The notes: generated by a model from the sequence alone, not told the origin. Counted from the stretch's first letter, positions 7,753 to 18,011 are shown. The stretch: 49,106 nucleotides of DNA from Pseudomonadota bacterium (GCA_029555385.1 JAKPSH010000117.1:1-49106), one strand, 5' to 3'. Translations and numbers: made by a program.

Positions 7753-8853
7753 CTAAGGCTTTTCAAAGCTGCCGCCCTGCACTACTTTGATCGCCGCAGG
7801 AAATGTAAAATCATTGCTGCCGCTGGCATGATAAATACCGAAGGCCCCTGAAAAATTTCTTACCGTATGCAGGTATTCATTAATTTCTCTGCCGCTTGCC
7901 GCAGCTTCAATAAACAGTTTGGCAGCGTCAAAACCGTTGGCACCGCCCAAGGGAGGCTTGCCGTTAAAGCGTTCGAAGTAAAGCGCCGCGTAGCCCTCAC
8001 CGGCAGCATCATCGCCGTTCGCAAGCCACATTCCCTCCATTGCTCCAGCCGCAGCAGCGACTTCTGCCGGATCTTCGATATTGTGCACGCCGAACATTTC
8101 CCCGCCGTAGCCTACGGTACGCAATGCGCGAACAAATGGGCTTGTTTGCGGCGGATAAATCAGCACATAGACCGCTGCTGGGTTTTTCTGCTTGATTTTT
8201 AACGCGGCAGTACGGAAGTCAAAATCCTCTTTGTTGAATTCATCATCGGCGACTATCTTTGCGGTTCCTGATTGGACAAACAAATCCCTCAGACCGAGCA
8301 TAGCATCGTTAAAGGTGCTCGCCACAGCAACGGTGGGATAGGAACGCCTTTTCACCTCGGCGATAATCGCCTGATCAAGCCGTTCTGCGGTGCACCAATG
8401 TTTGACGATATAACGCCGGTTTTCGACAACCCGGCGCAAAATCGAAAATGCAATCATCGGCAGCTTCCGCTGCTCGACATAATCAGCGACAGCTAGAGAC
8501 GTAGGCGTGCCGTAAACAATTAGGCCGGAGACACGGTCGACTTCTATCAACTTCTTTACCGCAGCAACGGTCTTTCTCGGCTCAAGCTGATCATCTTCAA
8601 ACAAGAATTCGACACAGCCGCTGCGATCATACTTTTCGCCGGCAAGCTGGATACTGCGCTGCACCGACAATCCCGAAGACATTGGACCGGCAGATAACGG
8701 GAGCACCGCTCCCACCTGAATCTTTTTGCCGCAGCCGCCCTTTTCCGATGTGTTTTCTGCTGCGCATTCATCAACCGGGCCAAGAGCCGGCAATACAAAC
8801 AGCATCGCAGCCGCTGATATCTGGATGCAGCCTGCCATTATATAGCTTTTCAT
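7753..8853 (-). CDS. Orphan branched-chain-type periplasmic binding protein
   Basis: A 366-aa type I periplasmic binding protein (Peripla_BP_6, LivJ-like), exported through a signal peptide in about residues 1-30. Family features are VGAVLPLSAG at the start of the mature lobe, LFEDDQ, a SGLIVYGTPTS hinge region and ALRTVGYGGEMFGVHNIED. A GGGGA box precedes the ATG by 5 bases. No permease or ATPase gene is nearby, so it is not part of a local transport operon. It aligns along its full length with the protein at 45311-46363, which belongs to the nitrite reductase operon. A sensory or scavenging role is as plausible as uptake; the ligand is unknown. Confidence 0.82.
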   Translation of the reverse strand: MKSYIMAGCIQISAAAMLFVLPALGPVDECAAENTSEKGGCGKKIQVGAVLPLSAGPMSSGLSVQRSIQLAGEKYDRSGCVEFLFEDDQLEPRKTVAAVKKLIEVDRVSGLIVYGTPTSLAVADYVEQRKLPMIAFSILRRVVENRRYIVKHWCTAERLDQAIIAEVKRRSYPTVAVASTFNDAMLGLRDLFVQSGTAKIVADDEFNKEDFDFRTAALKIKQKNPAAVYVLIYPPQTSPFVRALRTVGYGGEMFGVHNIEDPAEVAAAAGAMEGMWLANGDDAAGEGYAALYFERFNGKPPLGGANGFDAAKLFIEAAASGREINEYLHTVRNFSGAFGIYHASGSNDFTFPAAIKVVQGGSFEKP

Positions 8854-9000
8854 CGCTGTCCCCGTTCTATGAAAATATTTGTTCCCACGCTCGTCCGCAG
8901 GAAGTTTAAGAACAAAAAAGCTGTTGTAAACGAAAAAAGAGAAAGCTTTGCCGGTTATCTATGTTATATTCAATCCTTCTGAGTTTCAAGAAAGGTATAT

Positions 9001-9237
9001 ATGGCTGCACCGGCAAACGACGTAAAACAACAAGTGCTTAACGCTTTGACTCATCCCGAAGCAGAGGAAGGACTTTACCTGGACAATTTCTATTATCTCC
9101 ACGAAGAAGATGAGCGTCCGCGGGTTGAGGCCTCCGATTTGGAGATTTTAGATGCGCTCAAGGCGCTCATTGAAGAAGACAAGGTCATCGCCGATGAGTC
9201 CGGCGAATCGGTAATCTTCCGGTTAAGAAAAGACTGA
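9001..9237 (+). CDS. Small acidic orphan protein
   Basis: A 78-aa acidic protein with a good ribosome-binding site (AAAGG, 5 bases before the ATG). The second half, DLEILDALKALIEEDKVI ... ESVIFRLRKD, has the helix-turn-strand pattern of a winged-helix C-terminal part, but this is only a resemblance. It lies between the divergent binding-protein gene and the convergent DUF255 gene, ending 8 bp before the latter's stop codon. No function can be assigned. Confidence 0.6.
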   Translation: MAAPANDVKQQVLNALTHPEAEEGLYLDNFYYLHEEDERPRVEASDLEILDALKALIEEDKVIADESGESVIFRLRKD

Positions 9238-9244
9238 ACCAGCA

Positions 9245-11257
9245 TTACGACGCCAACAACCGTAAAGCCTGCGGCAAGTCCAAGGCCGGAGACAGGCAGC
9301 GGTTGTCCTGACAAACAAAGACCGCAAAATCCCTGTCCGCACTAAATTTCCCCTGGAGCAAGGCCGGAATTTTCACCGAGCCGGATTCAGGTGGCGCCGC
9401 TCCCAGCACCTTGCCCGGAAGGAGCCGGGCATATACACGCCTCAGGAACTCCTGCATCGCTTCCGACTCAAGGTCTCCCGCAACCACGATTTCTTTCACT
9501 TGATCGAGATAGAAATCAAGCGCAATAAGACTCGAACAGAGCGCTGCCGGGTGAATTGCCGCAAGGCTCGAGGCTGTTTTCAAGATATGCTCCGCCCTAT
9601 CTTTGAATTGCGGCGCAAACGTAAAGTGATACAGGCGAAGCAAATTAAGCGCGCTCACGCCATTCGCGCTTGGAGTTGCGCCGTCGAACCAATCCTTTTT
9701 TCGCGCAAGTTCCGCAGCATCTTTACTTTGCGTAAAAAAGTAACCGCCGTTCTCGGAGTCCCAAAAGCGGCTGTCTTGTTCAGCCTGAAGATCACGCGCC
9801 CACGCAAACCACGAGAGTTGAAAACTCGACTCGTAGAGATCCAGCAGTGCCTGCACCAGATACGCATAGTCATCTAAACAGGCGCTGAACATTGCCTCAG
9901 CGCCGCAATAACGCCGAAGCAAACCAGACGGAGAAGCCAGATTCTCCACAATAAAATCGCCGGCCTCTTGTGCCGCTTTCAGATACCGCTTTTCGCCAAG
10001 CACCTGCCAGCCCTTGCATAGCGCGGAAATCATCAAAGCATTCCAGGAAACGATTATTTTCTCATCGCGCCGCGGACGCTCGCGCTTCTGCCGCTCCTGC
10101 TCAAGCCGCCTTAAGATCCCCCGCAGCGGTTCCTTGCCTTTGCTGCTCCAAGACGAATCGTCCCGCAGACTCAACACGTTAGTGTGATATTCGAAATTGC
10201 CTTCTTCAGAAACCGTGAAAGCGTCCGCTAAAATCCGGTAATCTTCTGCCGCAAGCAGCGTCTTTAGTTCCTCCGTCGTCCAGACATAATACTCGCCCTC
10301 GCGTTTAACCTCGCCCGCGTCTTCCGCGCTGAAAAACGCACCCTGCTCATCCCGCATATCGCGAAGCGTATAATCCAGCACCAAACGGGCCGTTTCACCA
10401 AACAGCGGTTTGCTGACAACTTGAAAAGCTTCAAGATATACGTGAGCCAGAAGCGCGTTGTCGTAAAGCATTTTCTCGAAATGCGGAACCAGCCACTGCT
10501 TGTCCGTCGAATAGCGGTGAAAGCCGCCCCCCAAATGATCGAAAATCCCGCCCCGGGCCATCTTCTCCAGAGTCAAGACGGCCATATGCTGCAAGTCGCT
10601 TCTTTGCCGCCGGACCGCCAGACGAAGCAGCAGCGCAAGCGGCATTGCCGGCGGAAATTTCGGCGCTGCGCTAAAACCGCCGTCTTCAGCATCAAAGGCC
10701 TCAGTCAATGCCTGGCAAGCACGCTGCAGCGAGTTTCCGCCTAGTTTTTTAACTTCCGGCGCCTGAAATTCCGCTCGCACTGCACCAAGCAGTTCACAAG
10801 CTGCCTTTTCTACCTCAGAACGTTTTTCCGTCCACAATTGATTAACGCGCGCAAGCACATCAATAAACTGATTTCGGGGCAGAAAGGTGAAACCAAAAAA
10901 CGGGCGGCGGTCCGCTGTCAAGAAAACCGAAAGCGGCCAGCCGCCGCGCCCGGACAGCGCTGCCACAGCATCCATGTAAATCTGATCGAGGTCCGGACGT
11001 TCTTCGCGATCAACTTTAATGGAAATAAAATGTTCGTTCAAAACATCGGCCGCTTCATTATTCTCAAAGGAGTCTTTCTCCATGACATGGCACCAGTAAC
11101 ACGTCGAGTAACCGATGGAGAGAAACACCGGTTTATCTTCCGCCTGCGCCGCGCGAAAGGCTTCATCTCCCCATGCATACCAGTGCACAGGATTATCTTT
11201 ATGCTGTTGCAGATAAGGGCTCTTTTCAGAATCGAGCCGGTTTCGCTTAACGTTCAT
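9245..11257 (-). CDS. DUF255 thioredoxin-domain protein (YyaL/SPATA20-like)
   Basis: A 670-aa cytosolic protein with the standard architecture of the family. The N-terminal thioredoxin-like DUF255 domain has [14 protein letters not shown], a CYWC active site at 53-56 followed by His, and [13 protein letters not shown]. It is followed by an (alpha/alpha)6-barrel resembling N-acylglucosamine epimerases: [29 protein letters not shown] and [10 protein letters not shown]. Length is normal for the family. An in-frame TTG four codons upstream is less likely as start. The family is widespread but its substrate is not established. Confidence 0.92.
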   Translation of the reverse strand: MNVKRNRLDSEKSPYLQQHKDNPVHWYAWGDEAFRAAQAEDKPVFLSIGYSTCYWCHVMEKDSFENNEAADVLNEHFISIKVDREERPDLDQIYMDAVAALSGRGGWPLSVFLTADRRPFFGFTFLPRNQFIDVLARVNQLWTEKRSEVEKAACELLGAVRAEFQAPEVKKLGGNSLQRACQALTEAFDAEDGGFSAAPKFPPAMPLALLLRLAVRRQRSDLQHMAVLTLEKMARGGIFDHLGGGFHRYSTDKQWLVPHFEKMLYDNALLAHVYLEAFQVVSKPLFGETARLVLDYTLRDMRDEQGAFFSAEDAGEVKREGEYYVWTTEELKTLLAAEDYRILADAFTVSEEGNFEYHTNVLSLRDDSSWSSKGKEPLRGILRRLEQERQKRERPRRDEKIIVSWNALMISALCKGWQVLGEKRYLKAAQEAGDFIVENLASPSGLLRRYCGAEAMFSACLDDYAYLVQALLDLYESSFQLSWFAWARDLQAEQDSRFWDSENGGYFFTQSKDAAELARKKDWFDGATPSANGVSALNLLRLYHFTFAPQFKDRAEHILKTASSLAAIHPAALCSSLIALDFYLDQVKEIVVAGDLESEAMQEFLRRVYARLLPGKVLGAAPPESGSVKIPALLQGKFSADRDFAVFVCQDNRCLSPALDLPQALRLLAS

Positions 11258-11562
11258 CCCATCTCTCAAGGACGTGGAATTTATTAATCCTCATAATTGT
11301 GCTACGACTCGCTTGCGTTATTTTGTTGTGATGAAATAACATCTAAGGTTTCCGCCAGTTATGATTGCCGCAGGGCAAACTTAACGCAACATTATTTTGG
11401 TCAAAACACTGCATTAACCCTTACACGTTTGTCTGTGTAATTTATTGTTGAATTATTGCGGGGGTTTTACTAAGGAGATCTGGTTCACGGAACGGATCTT
11501 TAACCAAAATGATTGTTTTCCGGAATTTTGCGCGGGCCGCACCAAGGATTGCGGTTGAACAT
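11258..11562. other. Gene-free region upstream of tRNA-Ser
   Basis: About 300 AT-rich bases contain no gene I can support. The region must hold the tRNA promoter; the candidate -35-like TTGTCT near 11430 is too weak to call. Confidence 0.4.
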
Positions 11563-11655
<93 letters not shown>

Positions 11656-11695
11656 CTGTTGTGCGCTGCACTGGACGGTTGAGGCAGCATGGCGT

Positions 11696-11727
11696 CAGCC
11701 GGTGGGGGGTTATTACCCCACCGGCTG
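11696..11727. terminator. Strong hairpin between tRNA-Ser and convergent gene
   Basis: CAGCCGGTGGGG (11696-11707) pairs perfectly with 11716-11727 around an 8-base loop. There is no T-run on either side. It lies 43 bp after the tRNA and 33 bp beyond the stop of the convergent gene, so it may stop or process both transcripts. Confidence 0.6.
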
Positions 11728-11759
11728 GATGACAACCTTCGAAGAGATCAGAATCGCAA

Positions 11760-12356
11760 TCAAGTGTTCGAAGCGGGTTCTCCCCGGAGTACACGCTGCG
11801 CCCAGAGCTGTGCGTCAACGTATTGCCAGGCATCTTCGAACTTCGACCATTGATCGAGCTGCCATCCCTCCGGGATGTTTTCAATCTGACCAAATGGTCT
11901 GACCAACACCATCCGGGCATTGCTTTCCGGCGCTTCCGAATTCTCCTTTTTCTGAAGAATCATGACCAAGCCGCGGATCGGCGACTCCGGCAGCACTTCC
12001 AGTTCGCCAATGCGATCAAGTCCTGGCAGATCTTTTCGCTCAAGTCTGCTGCGCTCGCTTCCCTCCTCGATGACGATGCCCTGAGCTTGCCATCGCGGCG
12101 GTTTTTCAGCTTCGAACAGATTCGCGTTGATAATCACCACGCGAAGCTTGACCACGCTGGGGGACAGAAAATACGTGACTCTCCAGAGAAACGCTCCGCT
12201 GTACGGCCCAGCAAGACTGCTGCTGCTTGCGCCGCAGCCGGAACGAGATTCAAGCGGCATTTTCCGGGCCGCCATGATGCCCGCCCCAAGCTCACCGAGC
12301 CGGTCAAGCGCCGGATCTTTCTGGCCCTCAGACCTTGCTGAAACCTTCCTTCCCAT
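11760..12356 (-). CDS. Hypothetical protein, unknown family
   Basis: A 198-aa protein. The ATG at 12356 is chosen because AAGGAG lies 7 bases upstream; the frame extends a further 14 codons without such a signal. Visible features are a Lys/Arg-rich N-terminus, the stretch LPGLDRIGELEVLPESPIRG, and a compact aromatic C-terminus containing PEGWQLDQWSKFEDAW. No signal peptide or membrane segment stands out. A 172-codon frame on the opposite strand (11823-12341) lacks a ribosome-binding site and sensible composition, so this strand is favoured. It converges on tRNA-Ser. Confidence 0.6.
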   Translation of the reverse strand: MGRKVSARSEGQKDPALDRLGELGAGIMAARKMPLESRSGCGASSSSLAGPYSGAFLWRVTYFLSPSVVKLRVVIINANLFEAEKPPRWQAQGIVIEEGSERSRLERKDLPGLDRIGELEVLPESPIRGLVMILQKKENSEAPESNARMVLVRPFGQIENIPEGWQLDQWSKFEDAWQYVDAQLWAQRVLRGEPASNT

Positions 12357-12507
12357 CCCTGCACTCCTTTCCGTTCTTCCGCAAAAAGATACGAACACAA
12401 ACAGCCCGAAGAAAAAGCGTTGAAGCCCTTTTTCTCCAGGCTGTCTGCGGAGTCAACAAACATTTTGAGAATTCTAATAAAAACCTTCCATTGCCATACT
12501 GCCCTGC

Positions 12508-12527
12508 TTGACACCTTGAAGTGTCAA
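12508..12527. repeat. Short palindrome upstream of hypothetical gene
   Basis: TTGACAC-CTTGAA-GTGTCAA is a perfect 7-bp inverted repeat with a 6-base spacer, about 150 bp upstream of the gene starting at 12356. It could be an operator or a small hairpin. Confidence 0.45.
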
Positions 12528-12619
12528 ACACGAAAGCATACACCGCCGCGCGCACAAGAACTTAGTGCGCTGCACGGGCTTCGTTCTACCGAAAACCGCG
12601 GCACTTAGCAAAAATGGGC

Positions 12620-14347
12620 TTATTGCTGCCGAGAAATACGAAGCAGCACCAAACGATCTTTGCCGTTTGCCGCTTTATTTGCGCTTGCTATTACGGTTTC
12701 ACACTTGGCTGCCGCCGACATTATCTCCGGAACCTTCTTTTGCGGCGCAAGCAGGAAGAACTCCCCCGGATGCTCACTTAACTGCGCGGCATAGGCGACT
12801 ACAGGAACGCTGCGTCCCGCATAAAAAACCGCCGCATAAAACTCATCTTGGTATTGATAAAGGGGGCGTTCAAGACCGGTAATATTGCGCACTTCGGACA
12901 TAAAGTACGCCGGCGATTTCTTTTGCGCTTCAACGGGAAGCACAACGATATTGACAAACAGTGCTATCGCCAAAAACGAGCAAGAAAACCCCAGCACTGT
13001 TTGCGCCAAAAACCTGCCGCGCGTCTGCTTGGCCGCATGGGCTAAACCAATTGCCGCGATAAACGGCAGGATGAGCGGCCATGGATTTTCCCGGATCGCC
13101 GCCAGATACAGCGCCAAATCTTCAGCCGTGCGCCTGCCGAGCATCGGTGCGGCCGATTCGGAAAGACCAGAAAAAACAAACAGAACAGCGGCCACCCCCG
13201 CAGTGAAAAGAACGACGGCAAGAAAAAAGATAAAAACTGCATACCCCTTGAGCCACTTCTCCCATTCGGCGCTGCGCTGAAAAACATCCGCAAGACAAAG
13301 CGCAAGCAGATAGGCTGCGGGAAGCATCGCGGGAAGAAAGTAAACCGTTCGCTTGCTCACGCTTGCGGCAACAATAAGCAGAAAAAAAACAACCCAAATC
13401 AGGCAGTAGCGCGAAAAGCCTTCCGCCCATACTTTCTTCCTCTCCCGCCAAAGCCACAGACACAGCAATGGCGCAAAGATACTCCACGGCATGGAGCTGA
13501 GCAGCAAATGTATCGCACTGAAGTAAAAAGGCTGCTCATGGCCGACTTCTTCGCCTTCAATTTCAACAACTCGCGCAAGATTCTCCTTAAGCAGTTGAAC
13601 ACCAACAAACTCCTGCCCGCCTTCCCGGTATGCAAGAACATACCACACTGCCGTAAGAACCAGCGCGCCGCCGCCGCCGCAGAGAACAGCAGACCACGGT
13701 ATCTTGCGAATCATTAACCCGGTGCGGAAATTCTCGGTTGCAAAAAATATTCCGCCAATCAGCCAGGGAATTGCCAGCCCCGGCGGCCCTTTTGCCAGTG
13801 CCGCGGCGGCATTGGAAAAAAGAATAATTCCAATAAGCACCGCGCCCGACCTCCCCTCTTCACGAAAGCGCCGCAAGCAGAAAAACAAAGCACACTGGCA
13901 AATCAGCAAGAAGCCGGCAAACACCATGTCAACCCGCGCATGACCGGCGCTTCTATTCCACTCAAAGGTTGTCAGCATTATTGCGCTCGCTGCTGCCGCG
14001 GTCCGCGCCCCGCTAACCAGACTAAAGACAAAGAAGCCCGCACCGGCAGCAAGCGCACCGCAAAGAGCAGATGGAAACCGGACTGCGAATTCATTAATTC
14101 CACCACCACCGGCTTGCGCTGCGGCATAAGCCAACCAATGAAACAACGGGGGCTTCGAAGGAATGGCGGCATCGTTGCGGCGCGGCAAAACAAGGTTCTG
14201 CTGCTGCTCCATTGCAGCGACAACGAGAGCTTCCCGTCCCTCGCCGCGCGTAAAGAACGGACGATTGCCCAGTGTTGAACAATATAAGAAAAGCATTGCC
14301 GTGAAAACAGCAGCACTTAAAACAATACTGGTTCGTTTGTGATGCAA
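12620..14347 (-). CDS. GT39-family membrane glycosyltransferase (PMT/ArnT-like)
   Basis: A 575-aa integral membrane GT-C enzyme that transfers a sugar from a polyprenyl-phosphate donor on the periplasmic side. The first extracytoplasmic loop holds the signature FFTRGEGREALVVAAM with its acidic catalytic residue, followed by PSKPPLFHWL. About a dozen hydrophobic segments follow, then a C-terminal soluble part. The frame begins with TTG and the next Met is at residue 18, so the exact start is uncertain. The GRP-type loop resembles ArnT, but the acceptor (lipid A, protein or glycan) is not determinable. It lies 24 bp before the DAHP synthase stop, in the same orientation. Confidence 0.85.
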   Translation of the reverse strand: MHHKRTSIVLSAAVFTAMLFLYCSTLGNRPFFTRGEGREALVVAAMEQQQNLVLPRRNDAAIPSKPPLFHWLAYAAAQAGGGGINEFAVRFPSALCGALAAGAGFFVFSLVSGARTAAAASAIMLTTFEWNRSAGHARVDMVFAGFLLICQCALFFCLRRFREEGRSGAVLIGIILFSNAAAALAKGPPGLAIPWLIGGIFFATENFRTGLMIRKIPWSAVLCGGGGALVLTAVWYVLAYREGGQEFVGVQLLKENLARVVEIEGEEVGHEQPFYFSAIHLLLSSMPWSIFAPLLCLWLWRERKKVWAEGFSRYCLIWVVFFLLIVAASVSKRTVYFLPAMLPAAYLLALCLADVFQRSAEWEKWLKGYAVFIFFLAVVLFTAGVAAVLFVFSGLSESAAPMLGRRTAEDLALYLAAIRENPWPLILPFIAAIGLAHAAKQTRGRFLAQTVLGFSCSFLAIALFVNIVVLPVEAQKKSPAYFMSEVRNITGLERPLYQYQDEFYAAVFYAGRSVPVVAYAAQLSEHPGEFFLLAPQKKVPEIMSAAAKCETVIASANKAANGKDRLVLLRISRQQ

Positions 14348-14371
14348 TGCTCGCCCATTGAGACTATGTTG

Positions 14372-15475
14372 TCAGCTCGTTCGCCCTTGTTCGTTTCGCC
14401 GGCGAATCCGGGAAAGGCAACCACCAAGTCTCTCCCGGGCATCAAGGATCATTCTTTCGGTCTCTTCCCACCCCAAACATGCATCGGTAATGGAAACACC
14501 GTAGCGCAGCTGCGCAATATCCACCGGCACGTCTTGACGTCCGCAAAACAAATGGCTTTCCGCCATCATACCGACAATCGAAGAATTGCCCTCTAAAATC
14601 TGGTTGATGCAGTTGTTCATCACCAGCGGCTGAATCGTCGGATCTTTGAAGGAATTGCCGTGACTGCAATCAATCATAATATTCAGCGGCAGTTTCGCCT
14701 GCACCAGCGCTTTCTCGCAAAGCGCGATGCTTACCGAATCATAGTTCGGCCTCGCCCCGCCGCGCAGCACGATATGAGCATATTTGTTTCCGCGCGTGCG
14801 CAGCACTACGCATAATCCATCCTCATTTACTCCGAGAAAGTGATGACTCTTCGCTACTGTCTTTAACGCATTAATCGCAACGTCAACATCGCCGTCAGTA
14901 GCATTCTTAAACCCCACGGGCGTGGAAAGGCCGCTGGCCATTTCGCGGTGCGTCTGCGACTCGGTGGTTCGCGCGCCAATTGCATACCATGTAACAAGAT
15001 CGTCGATATACTGCGGCGTAATGGGATCCAGCGCTTCGGTTCCGACCGGCACTCCGCGTTCGGCAAGCTCCCGGAGAAATGCACGTGCCTGATATAGGCC
15101 CTCATCAATCCGGAACGAATCGTCAAGAAAAGGATCGTTGATCAATCCTTTCCACCCCGTAGTTGTGCGCGGTTTTGAGAAATATACCCGCATCACGATA
15201 ACGAAACTGTCCGCTACCGTCTGGGACAACGCAGCAAGACGCTCGCTGTATTCACGGGCTGACTTAAGGTCGTGAATTGAACAAGGTCCCACGACCAAAA
15301 ACAAGCGCTGATCATTGCCGTCCAATATGTCCTGAATTGTCTGGCGGGATTGTGCAACAAAATCTGCGCCAGATTCGGCAAGCGGCAAGCGTTCCTTAAT
15401 CGAACGCGGGCTTGGAACGAGTTCGGCTGAGACAACATTGACATCGGTTATTATGGGGCGATTAGTCGGACACAT
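14372..15475 (-). CDS. aroG: 3-deoxy-7-phosphoheptulonate (DAHP) synthase, class I
   Basis: A 367-aa class I (AroF/G/H type) DAHP synthase, the first enzyme of the shikimate pathway, condensing phosphoenolpyruvate and erythrose 4-phosphate. Motifs are LVVGPCSIHD at 60-69, MRVYFSKPRTTTGWKGL from about 95, GARTTESQTHRE and IMIDCSHGNSFKD with the metal-binding His. The ATG at 15475 is preceded by AAGGA at 8 bases; the frame extends 18 codons further without such a signal. The N-terminal extension typical of feedback-regulated AroG-type enzymes is present, but the effector (Phe, Tyr or Trp) cannot be read from sequence. Confidence 0.93.
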   Translation of the reverse strand: MCPTNRPIITDVNVVSAELVPSPRSIKERLPLAESGADFVAQSRQTIQDILDGNDQRLFLVVGPCSIHDLKSAREYSERLAALSQTVADSFVIVMRVYFSKPRTTTGWKGLINDPFLDDSFRIDEGLYQARAFLRELAERGVPVGTEALDPITPQYIDDLVTWYAIGARTTESQTHREMASGLSTPVGFKNATDGDVDVAINALKTVAKSHHFLGVNEDGLCVVLRTRGNKYAHIVLRGGARPNYDSVSIALCEKALVQAKLPLNIMIDCSHGNSFKDPTIQPLVMNNCINQILEGNSSIVGMMAESHLFCGRQDVPVDIAQLRYGVSITDACLGWEETERMILDARERLGGCLSRIRRRNEQGRTS

Positions 15476-15749
15476 ATGCTGATTCCTTGAGCCGGTTGAA
15501 GATCCTCCGCTAAGACTTGATGGACTCAAGGAGGCGGTTTCCGCATCGGCCCGCCGTCCTGTCCGGTCATTCTTCGCGTTCTTCCCAATCTCAGTGGTTC
15601 TCCTTCAAAATTTACCTGGATATTACAATATTCCAGCAATTACCTGCCGCAACTATTACAGAAAACCAGGCAAGAGAAAAGCACCGCGCATGTAAAAATA
15701 AGCATAACATTAGTTGGCTGTGGTCTTCTTGCGGCTTGTCAGAGGTTGA

Positions 15750-17051
15750 ATGAACTCCGTTTCGGTTGCGCTATCGTTAATCCGGGTTCCAAAACTTTTC
15801 GTTTCGCTGCTTCTTTGGCCGCTCATCATCGGTCTAATTGTCGCCGCCATGCAGATCGTGCTTTCCACCGTCTTTCTGGAGATGGTCAGCGAAAGTCCCG
15901 CCGATTATCACAAGCGAATCACCACAGAATCGGGTGAATCGAGATATATTAGAGAAATCTTGTTCGGCTCGGGCAAAAAACTGCCGTCCATTCTTATCTG
16001 CCGTTGGCTTATGGAAGGCAGCAAGGAGTTGCCGCCTTCGTCAAGCTGCCAAGTTAAGCCCAATGAAGTTGCCGTGCGCAGCGCATCACCGGCCGATGCT
16101 GACGTATCAGAGTTTGCTCAGTTTTTTGACGGCTCCACACCCAAGCTCCATGTCTGCCGAAGCTGCCAGGCCGATATTATCATCGAACGAAATACAACCG
16201 GCGTAACATCCGACGTCTACGGGTTTGCGCCGCTTGGCGTATATGTGCTGACCGATGGGAACACCCCTTCGGGGGCCAGTTCAGATTATGTAACAGCTAA
16301 AGTTGCCGCACGCGAAAAGCTCGAGCGCCTGAGGCAGATCAGCGGCACAGTGTTTCTTCATCCGCCCGGCACAGCACATGCCGTTAATGTCACCGAAGCA
16401 TCAAAAGTAATGGTGCTCGTGATCAACACCGCAACTCTTGCCATCATTACGCTCTGGTTATCGCTTAAAGGGCACCGGAAAGTCCTCGATTATTTTGCGC
16501 GAAACGGCGCTCTTCTTCCGCTTGTCGCCGCGTGCGGCAAAAGCACGTTCTACCGTTCACTTTGGCTGATTACGATGCTGCGCGTAACCTTCTTTCTTCT
16601 GGCAGTTCTTCCCTCGACGTTTATTCTTTTCGCGCGTAGCATTCCCAACGAAACGCTGACCATGTTTATCGGAGATCCCGACAACTTTGTCTTGTGGCTG
16701 CTGGCTTTGCTGGCCAGCCTTAGTTCATTGGCCATTATCGCCTCTATCGCCGAACTCAAGCATCGTCATTCCATGGTCAGTTTCTTGTACCGCTACACGC
16801 CAATCTTTCTGGCTCTTGCCGGGAGCATTATCTGGGCTTACTGCATCTTCACCGCCGGCGAAACATCCGCACGTGTTCAACAGGTCATAACCAGCCTGCC
16901 GATCGTCGGCGTAAGCCCGGTAATAATTTCGCCGCTTTTGCCGTTAAGCAGCACCGTGATGGCTGCGCACTGCGCGCTGTCCGGGGCGCTGGTGCTCTTG
17001 ATGATGCACTTGAACTCGCGCTGGTTTGCTGCGCATCTTGAGGAAATCTAG
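15750..17051 (+). CDS. ABC transporter membrane subunit with large extracytoplasmic insert
   Basis: A 433-aa membrane protein with one helix at about 18-40, then a soluble region of about 170 residues, then about five to six helices from about 220 onward. The layout resembles ABC-2 type exporter permeases, with a large external domain between the first two helices. The insert carries Cys at 84 and 100 and a CRSC at 136-139, a possible metal or disulfide site. GAGG precedes the ATG. The ATPase gene follows after 3 bp, so the two form one transporter. Substrate unknown. Confidence 0.75.
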   Translation: MNSVSVALSLIRVPKLFVSLLLWPLIIGLIVAAMQIVLSTVFLEMVSESPADYHKRITTESGESRYIREILFGSGKKLPSILICRWLMEGSKELPPSSSCQVKPNEVAVRSASPADADVSEFAQFFDGSTPKLHVCRSCQADIIIERNTTGVTSDVYGFAPLGVYVLTDGNTPSGASSDYVTAKVAAREKLERLRQISGTVFLHPPGTAHAVNVTEASKVMVLVINTATLAIITLWLSLKGHRKVLDYFARNGALLPLVAACGKSTFYRSLWLITMLRVTFFLLAVLPSTFILFARSIPNETLTMFIGDPDNFVLWLLALLASLSSLAIIASIAELKHRHSMVSFLYRYTPIFLALAGSIIWAYCIFTAGETSARVQQVITSLPIVGVSPVIISPLLPLSSTVMAAHCALSGALVLLMMHLNSRWFAAHLEEI

Positions 17052-17054
17052 ACC

Positions 17055-18011
17055 ATGAACGATTCAACAGCGCTTAGCGGAAAGACAGAAATCAGCGCCG
17101 AAAACCTGCGCGTCAATTACGGCAAATTCTGCGCTCTGGAAATCGATCGACTACGGCTAAGCGGAAGAATTATCGGAGTAATTGGCCACAACGGCTCCGG
17201 CAAATCGACGCTAATTAAGACTATTCTCCAACTGCTCATGCCGCGGCGGGGATCTGTGGAAACTTTCTGGACACACGCCGGGACAAGAACCGCGCTCATT
17301 CCGGAACAGCATATGGCATTTTCCCCGGAAAACGGCGCAATCTTCGAAGATATGCCGGTCGAGAGTTATATCAAGCTTTGGTGCCGCATCAAACACAACA
17401 ATGGCAATTTCTACAAACAAGCAGGAAGCCCTTACCTTGAGAAGTTGAACTTGACGCCGCTTCTTCCGAAACTTGGCCGGGAGCTTTCTAAAGGACAGCG
17501 CCGCCGGGTCCAGGTTGCCGTGGGGTTCATGATCAAGCCCAGATTGTTTCTTTTCGACGAACCCTTTGACGGTCTGGATATTGTGCAGTCCAATGAACTG
17601 ACCAATGTTATGCTTGAAGAATCAAACAGCATGTCAATGATCGTCTCATCTCACCGGATGGAAGTTATTGAACGCCTCGCCGATATCGTGATTGTGCTTC
17701 ATGAAGGACAGGTTTTCGCGTCAGGCGCGGTGGATGAAGTATGCCGCACATTGGGCGGCACGAGCATACTAATTAGTGAAACACTGAATCAGCCGCTCTC
17801 GCTGGAAAAGCTGCTGGATATTATGAAGCGCGAATTTCTCTCTTGTTTGATTAATCAGATCGGCAATCAGCTTCTGATCACCGGAGATGGCTTAACAATC
17901 GAAGCGCTGCAGGAGTTTTTTCTCCGCCAGCACTTGCAGGGACTGCGCATTAATGAAGCACGTCCGTCTTTGGTCGATGCCATGCGGTATCACTTGAATA
18001 AACTCAACTAA
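17055..18011 (+). CDS. ABC transporter ATP-binding protein
   Basis: A 318-aa ATPase with all nucleotide-binding motifs: Walker A GHNGSGKST at 44-52, signature LSKGQ at 144-148, Walker B LFLFDEP at 164-170, a GLD D-loop and the H-loop His in SSHRM. A C-terminal extension of about 90 residues follows the nucleotide-binding domain, as in exporters of the CcmA/NatA group. It partners with the membrane protein 3 bp upstream; GAGGA within that gene's last codons provides the ribosome-binding site. The export substrate is not identifiable. Confidence 0.9.
   Translation: MNDSTALSGKTEISAENLRVNYGKFCALEIDRLRLSGRIIGVIGHNGSGKSTLIKTILQLLMPRRGSVETFWTHAGTRTALIPEQHMAFSPENGAIFEDMPVESYIKLWCRIKHNNGNFYKQAGSPYLEKLNLTPLLPKLGRELSKGQRRRVQVAVGFMIKPRLFLFDEPFDGLDIVQSNELTNVMLEESNSMSMIVSSHRMEVIERLADIVIVLHEGQVFASGAVDEVCRTLGGTSILISETLNQPLSLEKLLDIMKREFLSCLINQIGNQLLITGDGLTIEALQEFFLRQHLQGLRINEARPSLVDAMRYHLNKLN

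Noticed and set aside
11823..12341. 172-codon plus-strand frame opposite the hypothetical gene
   Set aside because: It has no ribosome-binding site and an Arg/Ala-rich shadow composition; the opposite strand has AAGGAG well placed.
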